A stretch of DNA of 64,000 nt from Heterocephalus glaber (lineage: Eukaryota > Chordata > Mammalia > Rodentia > Bathyergidae): the NCBI RefSeq assembly GCF_000247695.1, contig NW_004624784.1, forward strand, positions 13,828,634 to 13,892,633, given 5' to 3'. Every line of letters begins with the position of its first letter. Position 1 is the stretch's first letter. Below are positions 55,011 through 64,000 of this stretch, piece after piece. A program made the translations under genes and the position numbers. The notes beneath the pieces are model-generated. The model saw only the letters and a program-made list of their open reading frames with translations. It searched no databases and was not told the origin of the DNA.

Positions 55011-55117
55011 GTACCGATAGGAGTCGAGAAGACAGTCCAGAGCTGAACCCACCCCCAGGCATAGAAGATAATAGACAGTGTGCATTATGTTTGATGTATG
55101 GTGATGACAGTGCTAAT
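55011..55117 (+). CDS. KMT2A: KMT2A exon 20: start of extended PHD
   Basis: This 107-bp exon (ggtttcccag / gtaagt) reads STDRSREDSPELNPPPGIED and NRQCALCLMYGDDSAN, leaving phase 0. CALC provides the first ligands of the C2HC pre-PHD finger. From memory human has LTYGDD where this has LMYGDD. Confidence 0.95.
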
Positions 55118-55462
55118 GTAAGTATTTAGGGACATCAAGTCCTACTTAATAGACACCTCACATAAACTGTCCTTTTTGTTAACACTTAATGACTGGGCAC
55201 CATTTATTTAATGAACGTTTGTCAGTTCTGGCACTTACGAATTTTTTTTTACCTGAATTAGTTGATTTAAAAGATCATTTGCTGTAGGTTAACCTATTGG
55301 AAATAGAAACAGAAAAATTGAAAAAGCATTGTAGTCTAAATAGTCTAAATTGAAGAATTACAGTGGCTTTATTGAAGTTATCTTGACTAAGGTAAAGCAA
55401 ATACCAAGGAAAACTGCCTTTGGTGTTATACTCTTTAAGAAAAAAATCTCTTTGTTTCATAG
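55118..55462. other. KMT2A: Intron 20
   Basis: 345 bp, phase 0. No recognised repeat. Confidence 0.7.
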
Positions 55463-55600
55463 GATGCTGGCCGTTTATTATACATTGGCCAAAATGAGTG
55501 GACACATGTAAATTGTGCTTTGTGGTCAGCAGAAGTGTTTGAAGATGATGATGGATCATTAAAGAATGTGCATATGGCTGTGATCAGGGGCAAGCAGCTG
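55463..55600 (+). CDS. KMT2A: KMT2A exon 21: C2HC finger
   Basis: This 138-bp exon is phase 0 on both sides (gtttcatag / gtaaga). It encodes DAGRLLYIGQNEWTHVNCAL, WSAEVFEDDDG and NVHMAVIRGKQL. The WTHVNCALW motif is the hallmark of the pre-PHD (ePHD) finger of MLL family proteins. Confidence 0.96.
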
Positions 55601-55895
55601 GTAAGAACTCAGTGGGTAAATTTTATGAAAGATTCTTTCTGAGTTTGTAGTTATGTCTCAGTTTGTAGATGTTCTTTCTGTAGAGAAATGCTGCCTTACT
55701 GGGGTTTTTCACAATGGTTTCAGAGTAGTAAGCCACCAAGTATTGGTACAGGGTTATAGGCAGATTGCTATTCTGACCCTTAGAAGAGGGATATAAAAGA
55801 AATTTTAAAAATATATTATTGGGCCAGGGATTTAGCTCAGTGGCACTGTGCAGGCGCAACGTTCTGAGTTCAATCCCTGGTACCAAAAAAAAAAA

Positions 55896-55950
<55 letters not shown>

Positions 55951-56831
55951 AAATCTAATTTGGGAGATGATTCACATATGTGAGAAAATTGTCAATTTAT
56001 TAAAGGACTTAGATTAAATCATCATACAGCCCCAGTTGAATTAACATTCTGAGGTTCCATGGAGTAAATTCATATAAATATATACATGGAGAAGGGAATG
56101 TGGGTCAGGCATGGGACACACAGGTAATCCCAGCTACTCAGAAGGCTGAGGCAGGAGTTCAGAGCAACTTAGCAGGATTCTGTCTCAAATATAAAAGAAA
56201 AAAGAAGAAGAAACTGATAAATAGAGCAATCAGAAAAGGCATTGATGGAGTAAAAATTTAGAAGCTGTACTTTGAAGGAGAGGGGGGGAAAAATAAAGAA
56301 TTGTCTAAGAAAAATCAACCAATAAACAAAACCACACATGCCAAAAAAAGGTAAAGAACCATTAGTTTTTGACAAGGAAAGTCTTTGTAGAACTGAGTCA
56401 TTTTGGGAGATAATTTTCTTGGAAGATGATGTTCTTAGCATTGATCTTCAAAATTTCATGTCTCATAGGGCCAGGGATTTAGCTCAGTGGCGTTGCGCTT
56501 GCCTCCCAAGCACAAGGTCCTAAGTTAGATCCCCAGTACCAAAAAAAAATTTCATGTCTTGTAAATTAATCCTGCATCCTAGAAAAAAATTGTTTCGCTC
56601 CAAGTTCTAGAGCCAATTATAATATTTAAGTTTGATAGTTATAGTGCCCTATGGGTAATAGGAAAGAGAAGATGAGAGAGCTCTGCAGTTCTTATAATTT
56701 CTTGTAATTCTGCAGGTAACCAGTACATAAAATGAATTATAGAAATCCTAGAGTGATTCTGTAGCAGAGATGGGAAATGTTTTAAAACATCTGAAAATCT
56801 GAATTAGAGGTCTATTCTTTTGGGGTTTTAG
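55601..56831. other. KMT2A: Intron 21
   Basis: 1,231 bp, phase 0. + strand ID-like SINE (55821-55896) running into (TG)n(TA)n (55897-55951), degraded + strand B1 (56105-56200), + strand ID-like SINE (56468-56550, flanked by aaatttcatgtct). Confidence 0.87.
55821..55951 (+). repeat. ID-like SINE with (TG)n(TA)n in its tail
   Basis: + strand copy ending ggtaccaaaaaaaaaaaaag, then about 15 TG and 9 TA units. Confidence 0.92.
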
Positions 56832-56990
56832 AGATGTGAATTTTGCCAGAAGCCAGGAGCCACCGTGGGTTGCTGTCTCACATCCTGCACCAGCAATTAT
56901 CATTTCATGTGTTCCCGTGCCAAGAACTGTGTCTTTCTAGATGATAAGAAAGTATATTGCCAACGACATCGGGATTTGATCAAAGGCGAG
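56832..56990 (+). CDS. KMT2A: KMT2A exon 22: PHD4
   Basis: This 159-bp exon is phase 0 on both sides. It encodes RCEFCQKPGATVGCCLTSCT, NYHFMCSRAKNCVFLDDKK and YCQRHRDLIKGE, a complete Cys4-His-Cys3 PHD within the extended PHD. The acceptor tract (ttcttttggggttttag) is interrupted by four Gs. The donor is gtgaga. Confidence 0.96.
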
Positions 56991-58152
56991 GTGAGAGCTT
57001 TAGTTGCTTTTTTGTTTTCAGGAGCGTTTTCTTTTTTAAGAGCAATTTTAGGTTCACAGCAAAATTGAATAGAAAGTATAGATTTTCCATACATCCCTTG
57101 CCTCTACATACATCCAGCCACCCCCATTAGAGTACCCTAAGTAGAGTAACATATATTTGCTACTATTGATGAACCTACACTGATACATCATTATCATCCA
57201 GAGTTGGTAGTTGACATTAGGATGCACGCTTGGTGTACACTGTGGGGTTTGGACAAATATACAATATTATGTATTTGGTCAGGCTTGGTGGCACACCCAA
57301 GCTGAGGCAGGAAGATTAAAAGTTCAAGCCCAGGGCTGAGGATTTAGCTCAGTGGTTCCGGCGCCTGCCTTGCAAGCGCAAGGTCCCGAGTTCGATCCCC
57401 GGTACCAAAAAATAAATAAATAAAAGTTCAAGCCCAGCCTGGATAACTTCATGAGCTCTATTCCAAAATAAAAATATAGGGCTGGGGATTTAGCTCAGTT
57501 GTTTCGCTGTCTGCTGCAAAGCGCAAGGACCCAAGTTCAATCCCTGGTACCAAAAAATAAAAAAAATTTAAAAATAAAAATATACACAAAAAAGGACTAG
57601 GGTTGTAGCCCACTGGTGAAGGCCCTGGTTCAATTCCCAGTACCATAAAAAACAAATAAAAACATGTATTCACCATTGTAGTATGAGTATTTTCATTGCT
57701 CTAAAAATACTAGATTTTGCCTGTTGTCCATTTTTCTCCCTCAGCTACTGGGCAACTACTGATTTATATCATTTATATAATTTGTATCTCCATGGTCTTG
57801 CCATTTCCAAAGTTTCTTATAGTTGGAATCATAGTATATAGCCTTTTCAGACTGGCTTCTGCATTTAGCAATATGCATTTAATTTTCCAGCAGATCTTTT
57901 CATGGGTTATATGGTTGCTTTTCGTGAATTCTTTAAGAAAATTCTCAGGTGGAAAATACTGAAAACAAGGTGGTACATTCAATTTTGCCTTCTTTTACTA
58001 TGTATTTGTAGACTTGCTTCCTCATGTGAGAAATAAAGAAGTACTGCTTAGAAACAGGAGGGTGATTTTAGGGATGTTATGTGCTTTCCCTGAGTCAACA
58101 CCATGAGTATAATGTATAAAGGGTTAACATCAACCATGGTTTTTTATTTAAG
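56991..58152. other. KMT2A: Intron 22
   Basis: 1,162 bp, phase 0. Almost wholly an old L1 piece broken by SINEs. Confidence 0.8.
57000..57960 (-). mobile_element. Old L1 (L1M) fragment with nested SINEs
   Basis: gcaattttaggttcacagca, gatgaacctacactgataca, caccattgtagtatgagtat and ttatagttggaatcatagta follow the inverted L1M order from memory. Nested are a B1 fragment (57282-57330), ID-like copies (57333-57417, 57478-57562) and an old ID (57593-57650). Confidence 0.7.
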
Positions 58153-58270
58153 GTGGTTCCTGAGAATGGATTTGAAGTTTTTAGAAGAGTGTTTGTGGAT
58201 TTTGAAGGCATCAGCTTGAGAAGGAAGTTCCTAAATGGCTTGGAACCAGAAAATATCCACATGATGATTG
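58153..58270 (+). CDS. KMT2A: KMT2A exon 23: start of FYRN
   Basis: This 118-bp exon (ttatttaag / gtatga) is phase 0 in and phase 1 out. It encodes VVPENGFEVFRRVFVDFEGI and SLRRKFLNGLEPENIHMMIG. It begins the FYRN half-domain, which pairs with FYRC of the C-terminal taspase fragment and so holds MLL-N and MLL-C together. Confidence 0.95.
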
Positions 58271-58389
58271 GTATGACCTAGGTCTTGGCTACTGGGGAAG
58301 GCTGTATTATTATTTGGGCACTTTGTAGTACTTGTTATAAAATGATTCCCTGGTTATCTCCTCTAAGCCATTTTTCTTCTTTTGGTCAG

Positions 58390-58468
58390 GCTCCATGACA
58401 ATTGACTGCTTGGGAATTCTGAATGATCTCTCTGACTGTGAAGATAAGCTCTTTCCCATCGGATATCA
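58390..58468 (+). CDS. KMT2A: KMT2A exon 24: FYRN
   Basis: This 79-bp exon (tttggtcag / gtaagt) reads SMTIDCLGILNDLSDCEDKL then FPIGYQ, phase 1 in and phase 2 out. It continues FYRN. The upstream intron is only 119 bp, the shortest in the window. Confidence 0.95.
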
Positions 58469-59799
58469 GTAAGTAGTACCGTAAAGAAAAGACGACAGCC
58501 TCCACGACTCAAGCACTCTTAAAATAATATGCAGGTCATTAAATGTAGAGGTGTGTTTGTTAACTACTTTCACTGCTACTGAAAATGACTTTTGCTAGTT
58601 CTCTGGTTCATCACCTTCTAGATTGGGGCTAAAGAATCTCATCAGGTAAATCTAGGTATAGAAGCAAATTTCAGAATTATTTTTACAGGGTCAGTCTCCT
58701 TAGATTCCTCTAATTCCATTCATCCAGATGCAGAAGTTAAGATGTTTTTATGGATCAAAAAGCACGTCATATCCTGCCCCCAGTTTTCTTTCTTTTGGGG
58801 GGTTGGGGGAAAGTTGTGCTGGGGAATCATCATCTGAAGCCTTGACTAGATAATAAACTTCACTTTTAGGTTGAGGCAGAAGCCAAATATAAGAAGGAGC
58901 AGGTCAGAATAATTCCTAGTCTCTTAAAAGATGGACTATGACAGATCTAGCAATTAGAGACATTATTTTACTGTGTTATCATTTGGGAGAACTTTTCTAA
59001 GGAATTTTATTCCATGCTTCCTGTGGATAGGAAGGCCTGGCAAAGAGGGATATAAGATAAACTACCAAGAGTCTGAGAGCTGTAGCCCTAGCAAGATTAA
59101 TCATATTACATATCTAATTAAAAGCAGGAGCCCAAATACAGGTGCCTATTTATGCTGTGGTGGGTCAGGGGTCATTAGTGACTCTTATTAGTCTACACCC
59201 AGAGCAGTATTGCAGCCTCAGATCTTCCAGAATTTCACAGAAGTAGCTTTCTTCTTTTGGGTGGTCCTTTGCCTCAGACAGTTCAGGTGGGCTGGCTTGA
59301 TCCTAGAATGTAGTTAGTGATTTTCTCTTCCGGATTTTAGTGTATTTTACTGTTTGGGGTTTCAGTTTACAATACAAAATAAAACAAAAATTTTAAAAAC
59401 CTAAAAAATCTTATTATTTTCAGAGAGGCTAGGAAACAGCAAGGACTTCAAAAAACTTGGGGGCTGGGGATTTAGCTCAGTGGTTCCACCGCCTGCCTTG
59501 AAAGTGCAAGGTCCCGAGTTCGATCTCCGGTACCAAAATAAAAACTTGGAACATCCTAACTAGGGGACTCTATACTGAAAACTCATGAAATAAAGCTAAA
59601 TTCTTTCATTCAAAAAAACTAGGGAACCAAGGATAAGGAGAGGTTTGGCAAAAGATAGTTTCTGGGGCCGGGGATTTAGCTCAGTGGTTCCACTGCCTGC
59701 CTCACAAGCACAAAGTCCTGAGTTCTATTCCTGGTACCAAAAAAAGATAGTTTCTCCTTCTGTCCTCTTATTTATGATGTCTCCCAATCTGTTTGCCAG
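58469..59799. other. KMT2A: Intron 24
   Basis: 1,331 bp, phase 2. Two + strand ID-like SINEs (59460-59543; 59665-59744, flanked by aagatagtttct). The second lies about 55 bases from the exon 25 acceptor. The first 980 bp is unrecognised. Confidence 0.85.
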
Positions 59800-59960
59800 G
59801 TGTTCCCGTGTGTATTGGAGTACCACAGATGCTCGAAAGCGCTGTGTGTATACATGCAAGATAGTAGAGTGCCGTCCTCCAGTTGTAGAGCCAGACATCA
59901 ACAGCACTGTTGAACACGATGAAAATCGAACCATCGCCCATAGTCCATCATCATTTACAG
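59800..59960 (+). CDS. KMT2A: KMT2A exon 25: end of FYRN
   Basis: This 161-bp exon (gtttgccag / gtcttt) encodes CSRVYWSTTDARKRCVYTCK through IVECRPPVVEPDIN and a Ser-rich tail, phase 1 out. SRVYWS is the FYRN signature. The donor gtcttt departs from consensus at +3 to +5, the weakest-looking 5' splice site here, but exon 26 joins in frame. Confidence 0.94.
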
Positions 59961-60038
59961 GTCTTTAATCAAGATTGGACTTGATTTTGAGTTTTGGGAT
60001 TATGTACTGAGATTAGCAGCATGAAAAAAGTCATTTAC

Positions 60039-60125
60039 AGGGCCTGGGATTTAGCTCAGTGGTTCTGCCGCCTGCCTCGCAAGTGCAAGGTCCCGAGTTC
60101 AATCCCTGGTACCAAAAAAAAAAAA
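60039..60125 (+). repeat. ID-like SINE in intron 25
   Basis: + strand copy flanked by aaaaagtcattta; fills a third of the 275-bp intron. Confidence 0.93.
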
Positions 60126-60235
60126 GTCATTTATTTGTGAGGTCTCCTATGTTTCTAGTTTTTGACGTTACCTAATAGCTGGGTTTTTATTGGTTCATTT
60201 CTTTGCTATTTTAATTGAGTTATTTCCTACCACAG

Positions 60236-60421
60236 AAAGTTCATCTAAAGAAAGTCAGAGTACAGCTGAAATTTTAAGTCCTCCATCACCAGACCGACCT
60301 CTTCATTCGCAAACCTCTAGCTCCTGTTACTATCATGTCATCTCAAAGGTCCCTAGGATTCGAACACCCAGTTACTCTCCTACACAGAGATCCCCTGGCT
60401 GTCGGCCATTACCTTCTGCAG
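60236..60421 (+). CDS. KMT2A: KMT2A exon 26: Ser/Pro-rich linker
   Basis: This 186-bp exon (tcctaccacag / gtaaag) is phase 1 on both sides. It encodes ESSSKESQSTAEILSPPSPD, SSCYYHVISKVPRIRTPSYS and SPGCRPLPSAG. It is a disordered linker after FYRN with no domain recognised. Confidence 0.95.
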
Positions 60422-60620
60422 GTAAAGGACTTTATTGATCTACTTGACCCTAGAAGGTCAACCCAAAGATTAATTGATAATTCAGGCAACCTTAGGTTGG
60501 TAACTTTTTATCTGCAGATTTTTAGTTACCTATAAATAGAGATAGCCAATTGAAACCAGTGACTTCCAGACATTTTTTTATGTCTGTAATAGACTTGCTT
60601 ATTTTTTCTCTTTTGTTCAG

Positions 60621-63600
60621 GAAATCCTACCCCAACCACTCATGAAATAGTCACTGTGGGTGATCCTTTACTCTCTTCTGGACTGCGAAGCATTGGCTCC
60701 AGGCGTCACAGTACTTCTTCCTTGTCACCCCAGCGTTCTAAGCTCCGGATTATGTCTCCAATGAGAACTGGGAATGCTTACTCCCGGAATAGTGTTTCCT
60801 CAGTCTCTGCCATTGGGACTGTTACAGATCCTGAGTCAAGTGCCAAAGCAGTTGATCATGGTTTAGGGACACTGAATTCAAGTGCTAATCTAGGGCACAA
60901 CACTCCCACCTCTTCAAGTTTGCAAAGGACAGTGGTGACCATAGGCTCTAAAACAAGTCACTTGGATGGATCTTCATCTTCAGAAATGAAACATTGTAGT
61001 GCTTCAGACTTGGCCTCTAAGAGCTCTTCTTTAAAGGGAGAGAAGACCAAAATGCTGAGTTCCAAGAGTTCAGATGGATCTGCACATAATATGGCTTACC
61101 CTGGAATTCCTAAACTGACCCCACAGATTCATAATACAACTTCTGGAGAATTAAATGCTAATAAAATTAGCACTTTTGCTGAACCCTCTTCAGTGCCATT
61201 TTCTTCTAAAGAAGCCCTCTCTTTCCCACTCCATTTGAGAGGCCAAAGGAATGACCGAGAGCAACACATAGATTCTACCCAATCAGCAAACCCCTCTTCT
61301 GATGAAGATACTGAAATCAAAACCTTGAAGCTTTCTGGAGTGACCAACAGATCATCCATTATCAATGAACACGTGGGATCTAGTTCTAGAGACAGAAGAC
61401 AAAAAGGGAAAAAATATTCTAAAGAAACTTTCAAAGAAAAGCATTCCAGTAAGTCTTTTTTGGAACCTGGTCAGGTGACAACTGGTGAGGAAGGAAACCT
61501 AAAGCCAGAATTTGTTGATGAGGTTTTGACTCCTGAATTTATGGGACAACGACCATGTAATAATGTTTCTTCTGATAAAATTGGGGATAAAGTCCTTTCT
61601 GTTTCAGGAGTCCCCAAAGCTCCATCTATGCAAGTAGAAGGATCTGCCAAAGAATCACAGGCATCCCGGAAACGCACAGTCAAAGTGACACTGACACCTC
61701 TAAAAATGGAAAGTGAGAGTCAATCCAAAAATGCCCTGAAAGAAAGTGGTCCCGCCTCTCCTTTGCAAATAGAGTCAGCATCTCCAGCAGAACCAGTTTC
61801 AGCTTCTGAAAGTCCAGGAGATGGTCCATTGGCTCAACCAAGCCCCAACAGTACCTTATCCCAGGATTCTCAAAGTAACAACTATCAGAATCTTCCAGTT
61901 CAGGACAGAAACCTAATGCTTCCAGATGGCCCTAAACCTCAGGAGGATGGCTCTTTTAAGAGGAGATATCCCCGTCGCAGTGCTCGTGCACGTTCTAACA
62001 TGTTCTTTGGGCTCACCCCACTCTATGGAGTCAGATCCTATGGTGAAGAAGACATTCCATTTTACAGCAGCTCCACAGGAAAGAAGCGAGGCAAGAGATC
62101 AGCTGAAGGACAGGTGGATGGGGCTGATGACTTGAGCACTTCAGATGAAGACGACTTGTACTATTACAACTTCACTAGAACAGTAATTTCTTCAGGTGGA
62201 GAGGAACGGCTAGCATCTCATAATTTATTTCGGGAGGAAGAACAATGTGATCTTCCAAAAATTTCACAGTTGGATGGTGTTGATGATGGAACAGAGAGTG
62301 ATACCAGTGTCACAGCCACAACAAGGAAAAGCAGCCAGATTCCAAAAAGAAATGGTAAAGAAAATGGAACAGAAAACTTAAAGATTGATCGACCTGAGGA
62401 TGCTGGAGAAAAAGAACATGTTATTAAGAGTTCTGTTAGCCACAAAAATGAGCCAAAAATGGATAACTGCCATTCAGTGAGCAGAGTTAAAACACAGGGA
62501 CAGGATTCGTTAGAAGCTCAGCTCAGCTCATTGGAATCAAGCCGCAGAGTCCACACAAGTACCCCCTCGGACAAAAATTTACTGGATACCTATAATACTG
62601 AGCTCCTAAAGTCTGACTCAGACAATAACAACAGTGATGACTGTGGAAACATCCTGCCATCAGACATTATGGACTTTGTACTAAAGAATACGCCATCCAT
62701 GCAGGCATTGGGTGAGAGCCCAGAGTCATCTTCCTCAGAACTTCTAAATCTCGGTGAAGGTTTGGGTCTTGACAGTAATCGCGAAAAAGACATAGGTCTT
62801 TTCGAAGTATTTTCTCAGCAGCTGCCGACAACAGAACCTGTGGACAGTAGTGTCTCTTCCTCTATCTCAGCAGAGGAGCAATTTGAGTTGCCTCTAGAGC
62901 TGCCATCTGATCTCTCTGTCCTGACCACCCGAAGTCCCACTGTCCCTAGCCAGAATGCTAGCAGACTGGCTGTAATCTCAGACTCAGCAGAGAAGCGAGT
63001 AACCATCACAGAAAAATCTGTAGCCTCCACTGAAGGTGACCCAGCTTTGCTGAGTCCAGGAGTAGATTCTACTCCCGAAGGCCACATGACTCCTGATCAC
63101 TTTATCCAAGGACACATGGATACAGACCACATCTCCAGCCCTCCTTGTGGTTCAGTAGAGCAAGGGCATGGCAACAGTCAGGACTTAACTCGAAACAGTA
63201 GCACCCCTGGCCTTCAGGTACCTGTGTCCCCTACTATTCCCATCCAGAACCAGAAGTATGTGCCCAATTCTACTGATAGTCCTGGCCCATCTCAGATTTC
63301 TAATGCAGCTGTCCAGACTACTCCACCCCACCTGAAACCAGCCACTGAGAAACTCATTGTTGTTAACCAGAACATGCAGCCACTTTATGTTCTCCAAACT
63401 CTTCCAAATGGAGTGACCCAAAAAATTCAATTGACCTCTCCTGTTAGTTCTGCACCCAGTGTGATGGAGACAAATCCTTCAGTCTTGGGGCCCATGGGAA
63501 GCGGCCTCACCCTCACCACAGGACTTAATCCAAGCTTGCCAACTTCTCAGTCACTGTTCCCTCCTGCTAGCAAAGGACTGCTCTCCATGCCTCATCACCA

Positions 63601-64000
63601 GCACTTACACTCCTTCCCCACAGCTACTCAAAGTAGTTTCCCACCCAGCATCAGTAGTCCTCCTTCCGGTCTACTTATTGGGGTTCAGCCTCCTCCAGAT
63701 CCCCAACTTCTGGTTTCAGAAGCGAGCCCAAGGACAGACCTCAGCACCACAGTAGCCACCCCATCCTCTGGACTTAAGAAAAGACCCATATCTCGTCTAC
63801 ACTCTCGAAAGAATAAAAAACTTGCACCCTCTAGTACCCCTTCGAACATTGCCCCTTCCGATGTAGTTTCTAATATGACATTGATTAACTTCACACCCTC
63901 CCAACTTTCAAATCATCCTAGTCTGTTAGATTTGGGGTCACTTAATACTTCATCTCACCGAACTGTTCCCAACATCATCAAAAGATCTAAATCTGGCATC
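60621..64000 (+). CDS. KMT2A: KMT2A exon 27 (5' part): taspase-1 sites, activation segment
   Basis: This is the first 3,380 bases of the giant exon, starting after cttttgttcag. It stays open to the window end. Most is Ser/Thr-rich and disordered. Taspase-1 site 1, QVD/GADD, cuts between 62119 and 62120; site 2, QLD/GVDD, cuts between 62275 and 62276. Both are intact, so cleavage into MLL-N and MLL-C is expected. SDIMDFVLKNTPS, with its D-I-M-D-F core starting at 62663, is the short activation segment that binds the CBP KIX domain. A basic run, KRRYPRRSARARS, lies at about 61957-61997. The exon continues beyond the window; FYRC and SET are not seen. Confidence 0.97.

Larger units (their letters stand above)
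1..64000 (+). other. KMT2A: KMT2A gene body, intron 1 through part of exon 27
   Basis: The whole window lies inside one gene. Twenty-six coding segments, all on the + strand and in the order of mammalian KMT2A, join into a single frame of 3,145 codons. Known role: KMT2A methylates histone H3 on lysine 4 in the WRAD-containing COMPASS-like complex and maintains HOX gene expression. It is cut by taspase-1 into N- and C-terminal parts that re-associate. The translation is very close to what I remember of the human protein from about residue 145 to about residue 3290. Exon 1, the promoter CpG island, the last part of exon 27, FYRC and SET are outside the window. No second gene was recognised on either strand. 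Confidence 0.97.

Noticed and set aside
114..60125. Dozens of tRNA-like segments with A and B boxes
   Set aside because: They carry A-tails, target duplications and no closed acceptor stem. They are SINE copies, not tRNA genes.
61129..63894. Minus-strand open frames across exon 27
   Set aside because: Same shadow effect in a long coding exon.

Overview
The window is vertebrate genomic DNA. It holds one gene on the + strand, KMT2A (MLL1/MLL), the large histone H3 lysine-4 methyltransferase. I identified it by reading 26 spliced coding segments against my memory of the mammalian protein. They are exons 2 to 26 complete and the first 3,380 bases of exon 27, using human 36-exon numbering. Together they make 9,435 coding bases, or 3,145 codons with no frame break. 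Every internal junction is GT-AG with matching phase. Exon 1 (start codon, menin-binding region) lies upstream. The rest of exon 27, FYRC and the SET domain lie downstream.

Layout: 1-28003 is the 3' part of intron 1 and is noncoding as far as I can see. Exon 2 (28004-28073) carries the FLGF motif of the LEDGF-binding segment. Exon 3 (31153-33806) carries three AT-hooks. Exons 5-6 encode the CXXC zinc finger that binds unmethylated CpG. Exons 8-14 (40619-49477) correspond to the human leukaemia breakpoint cluster region. Exons 10-15 encode PHD1-PHD3, exons 15-18 the bromodomain, and exon 19 the HCF-binding DHNY tetrapeptide. Exons 20-22 encode the C2HC/PHD4 extended PHD and exons 23-25 FYRN. 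Exon 27 contains both taspase-1 sites and the short KIX-binding activation segment.

The introns are full of retroposons. The dominant family is a short monomeric SINE of about 75 bp plus an A-tail, derived from an alanine tRNA. It resembles rodent ID, but its anticodon position reads CGC. About 75 copies occur on both strands, many with clear target-site duplications. B1 elements (7SL-derived, some with the internal duplication of about 29 bp) and older B1+ID dimers are also present. This mix indicates a rodent. B1-dID dimers plus CGC-type ID monomers fit the beaver/squirrel/castorimorph side better than mouse or rat. My best guess is a beaver-like castorimorph, with low confidence in the species. 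Older layers include L1, L2, MIR, Tigger-like and hAT DNA transposon fossils.

I found no undescribed multi-gene system. The second-look material lies in splicing (a tandem donor at exon 14, NAGNAG acceptors at exons 12 and 19, a microsatellite as the exon 16 pyrimidine tract, an L2 tail beside the exon 19 acceptor) and in repeat biology. The latter includes serial SINE insertions with a U2 snRNA fragment at one target, a small hAT MITE family, a 30-bp perfect palindrome beside a 70-bp tandem duplication, a three-copy 69-bp minisatellite, and a short sequence duplicated between introns 6 and 8. No homology search was run. All family names rest on pattern recognition.
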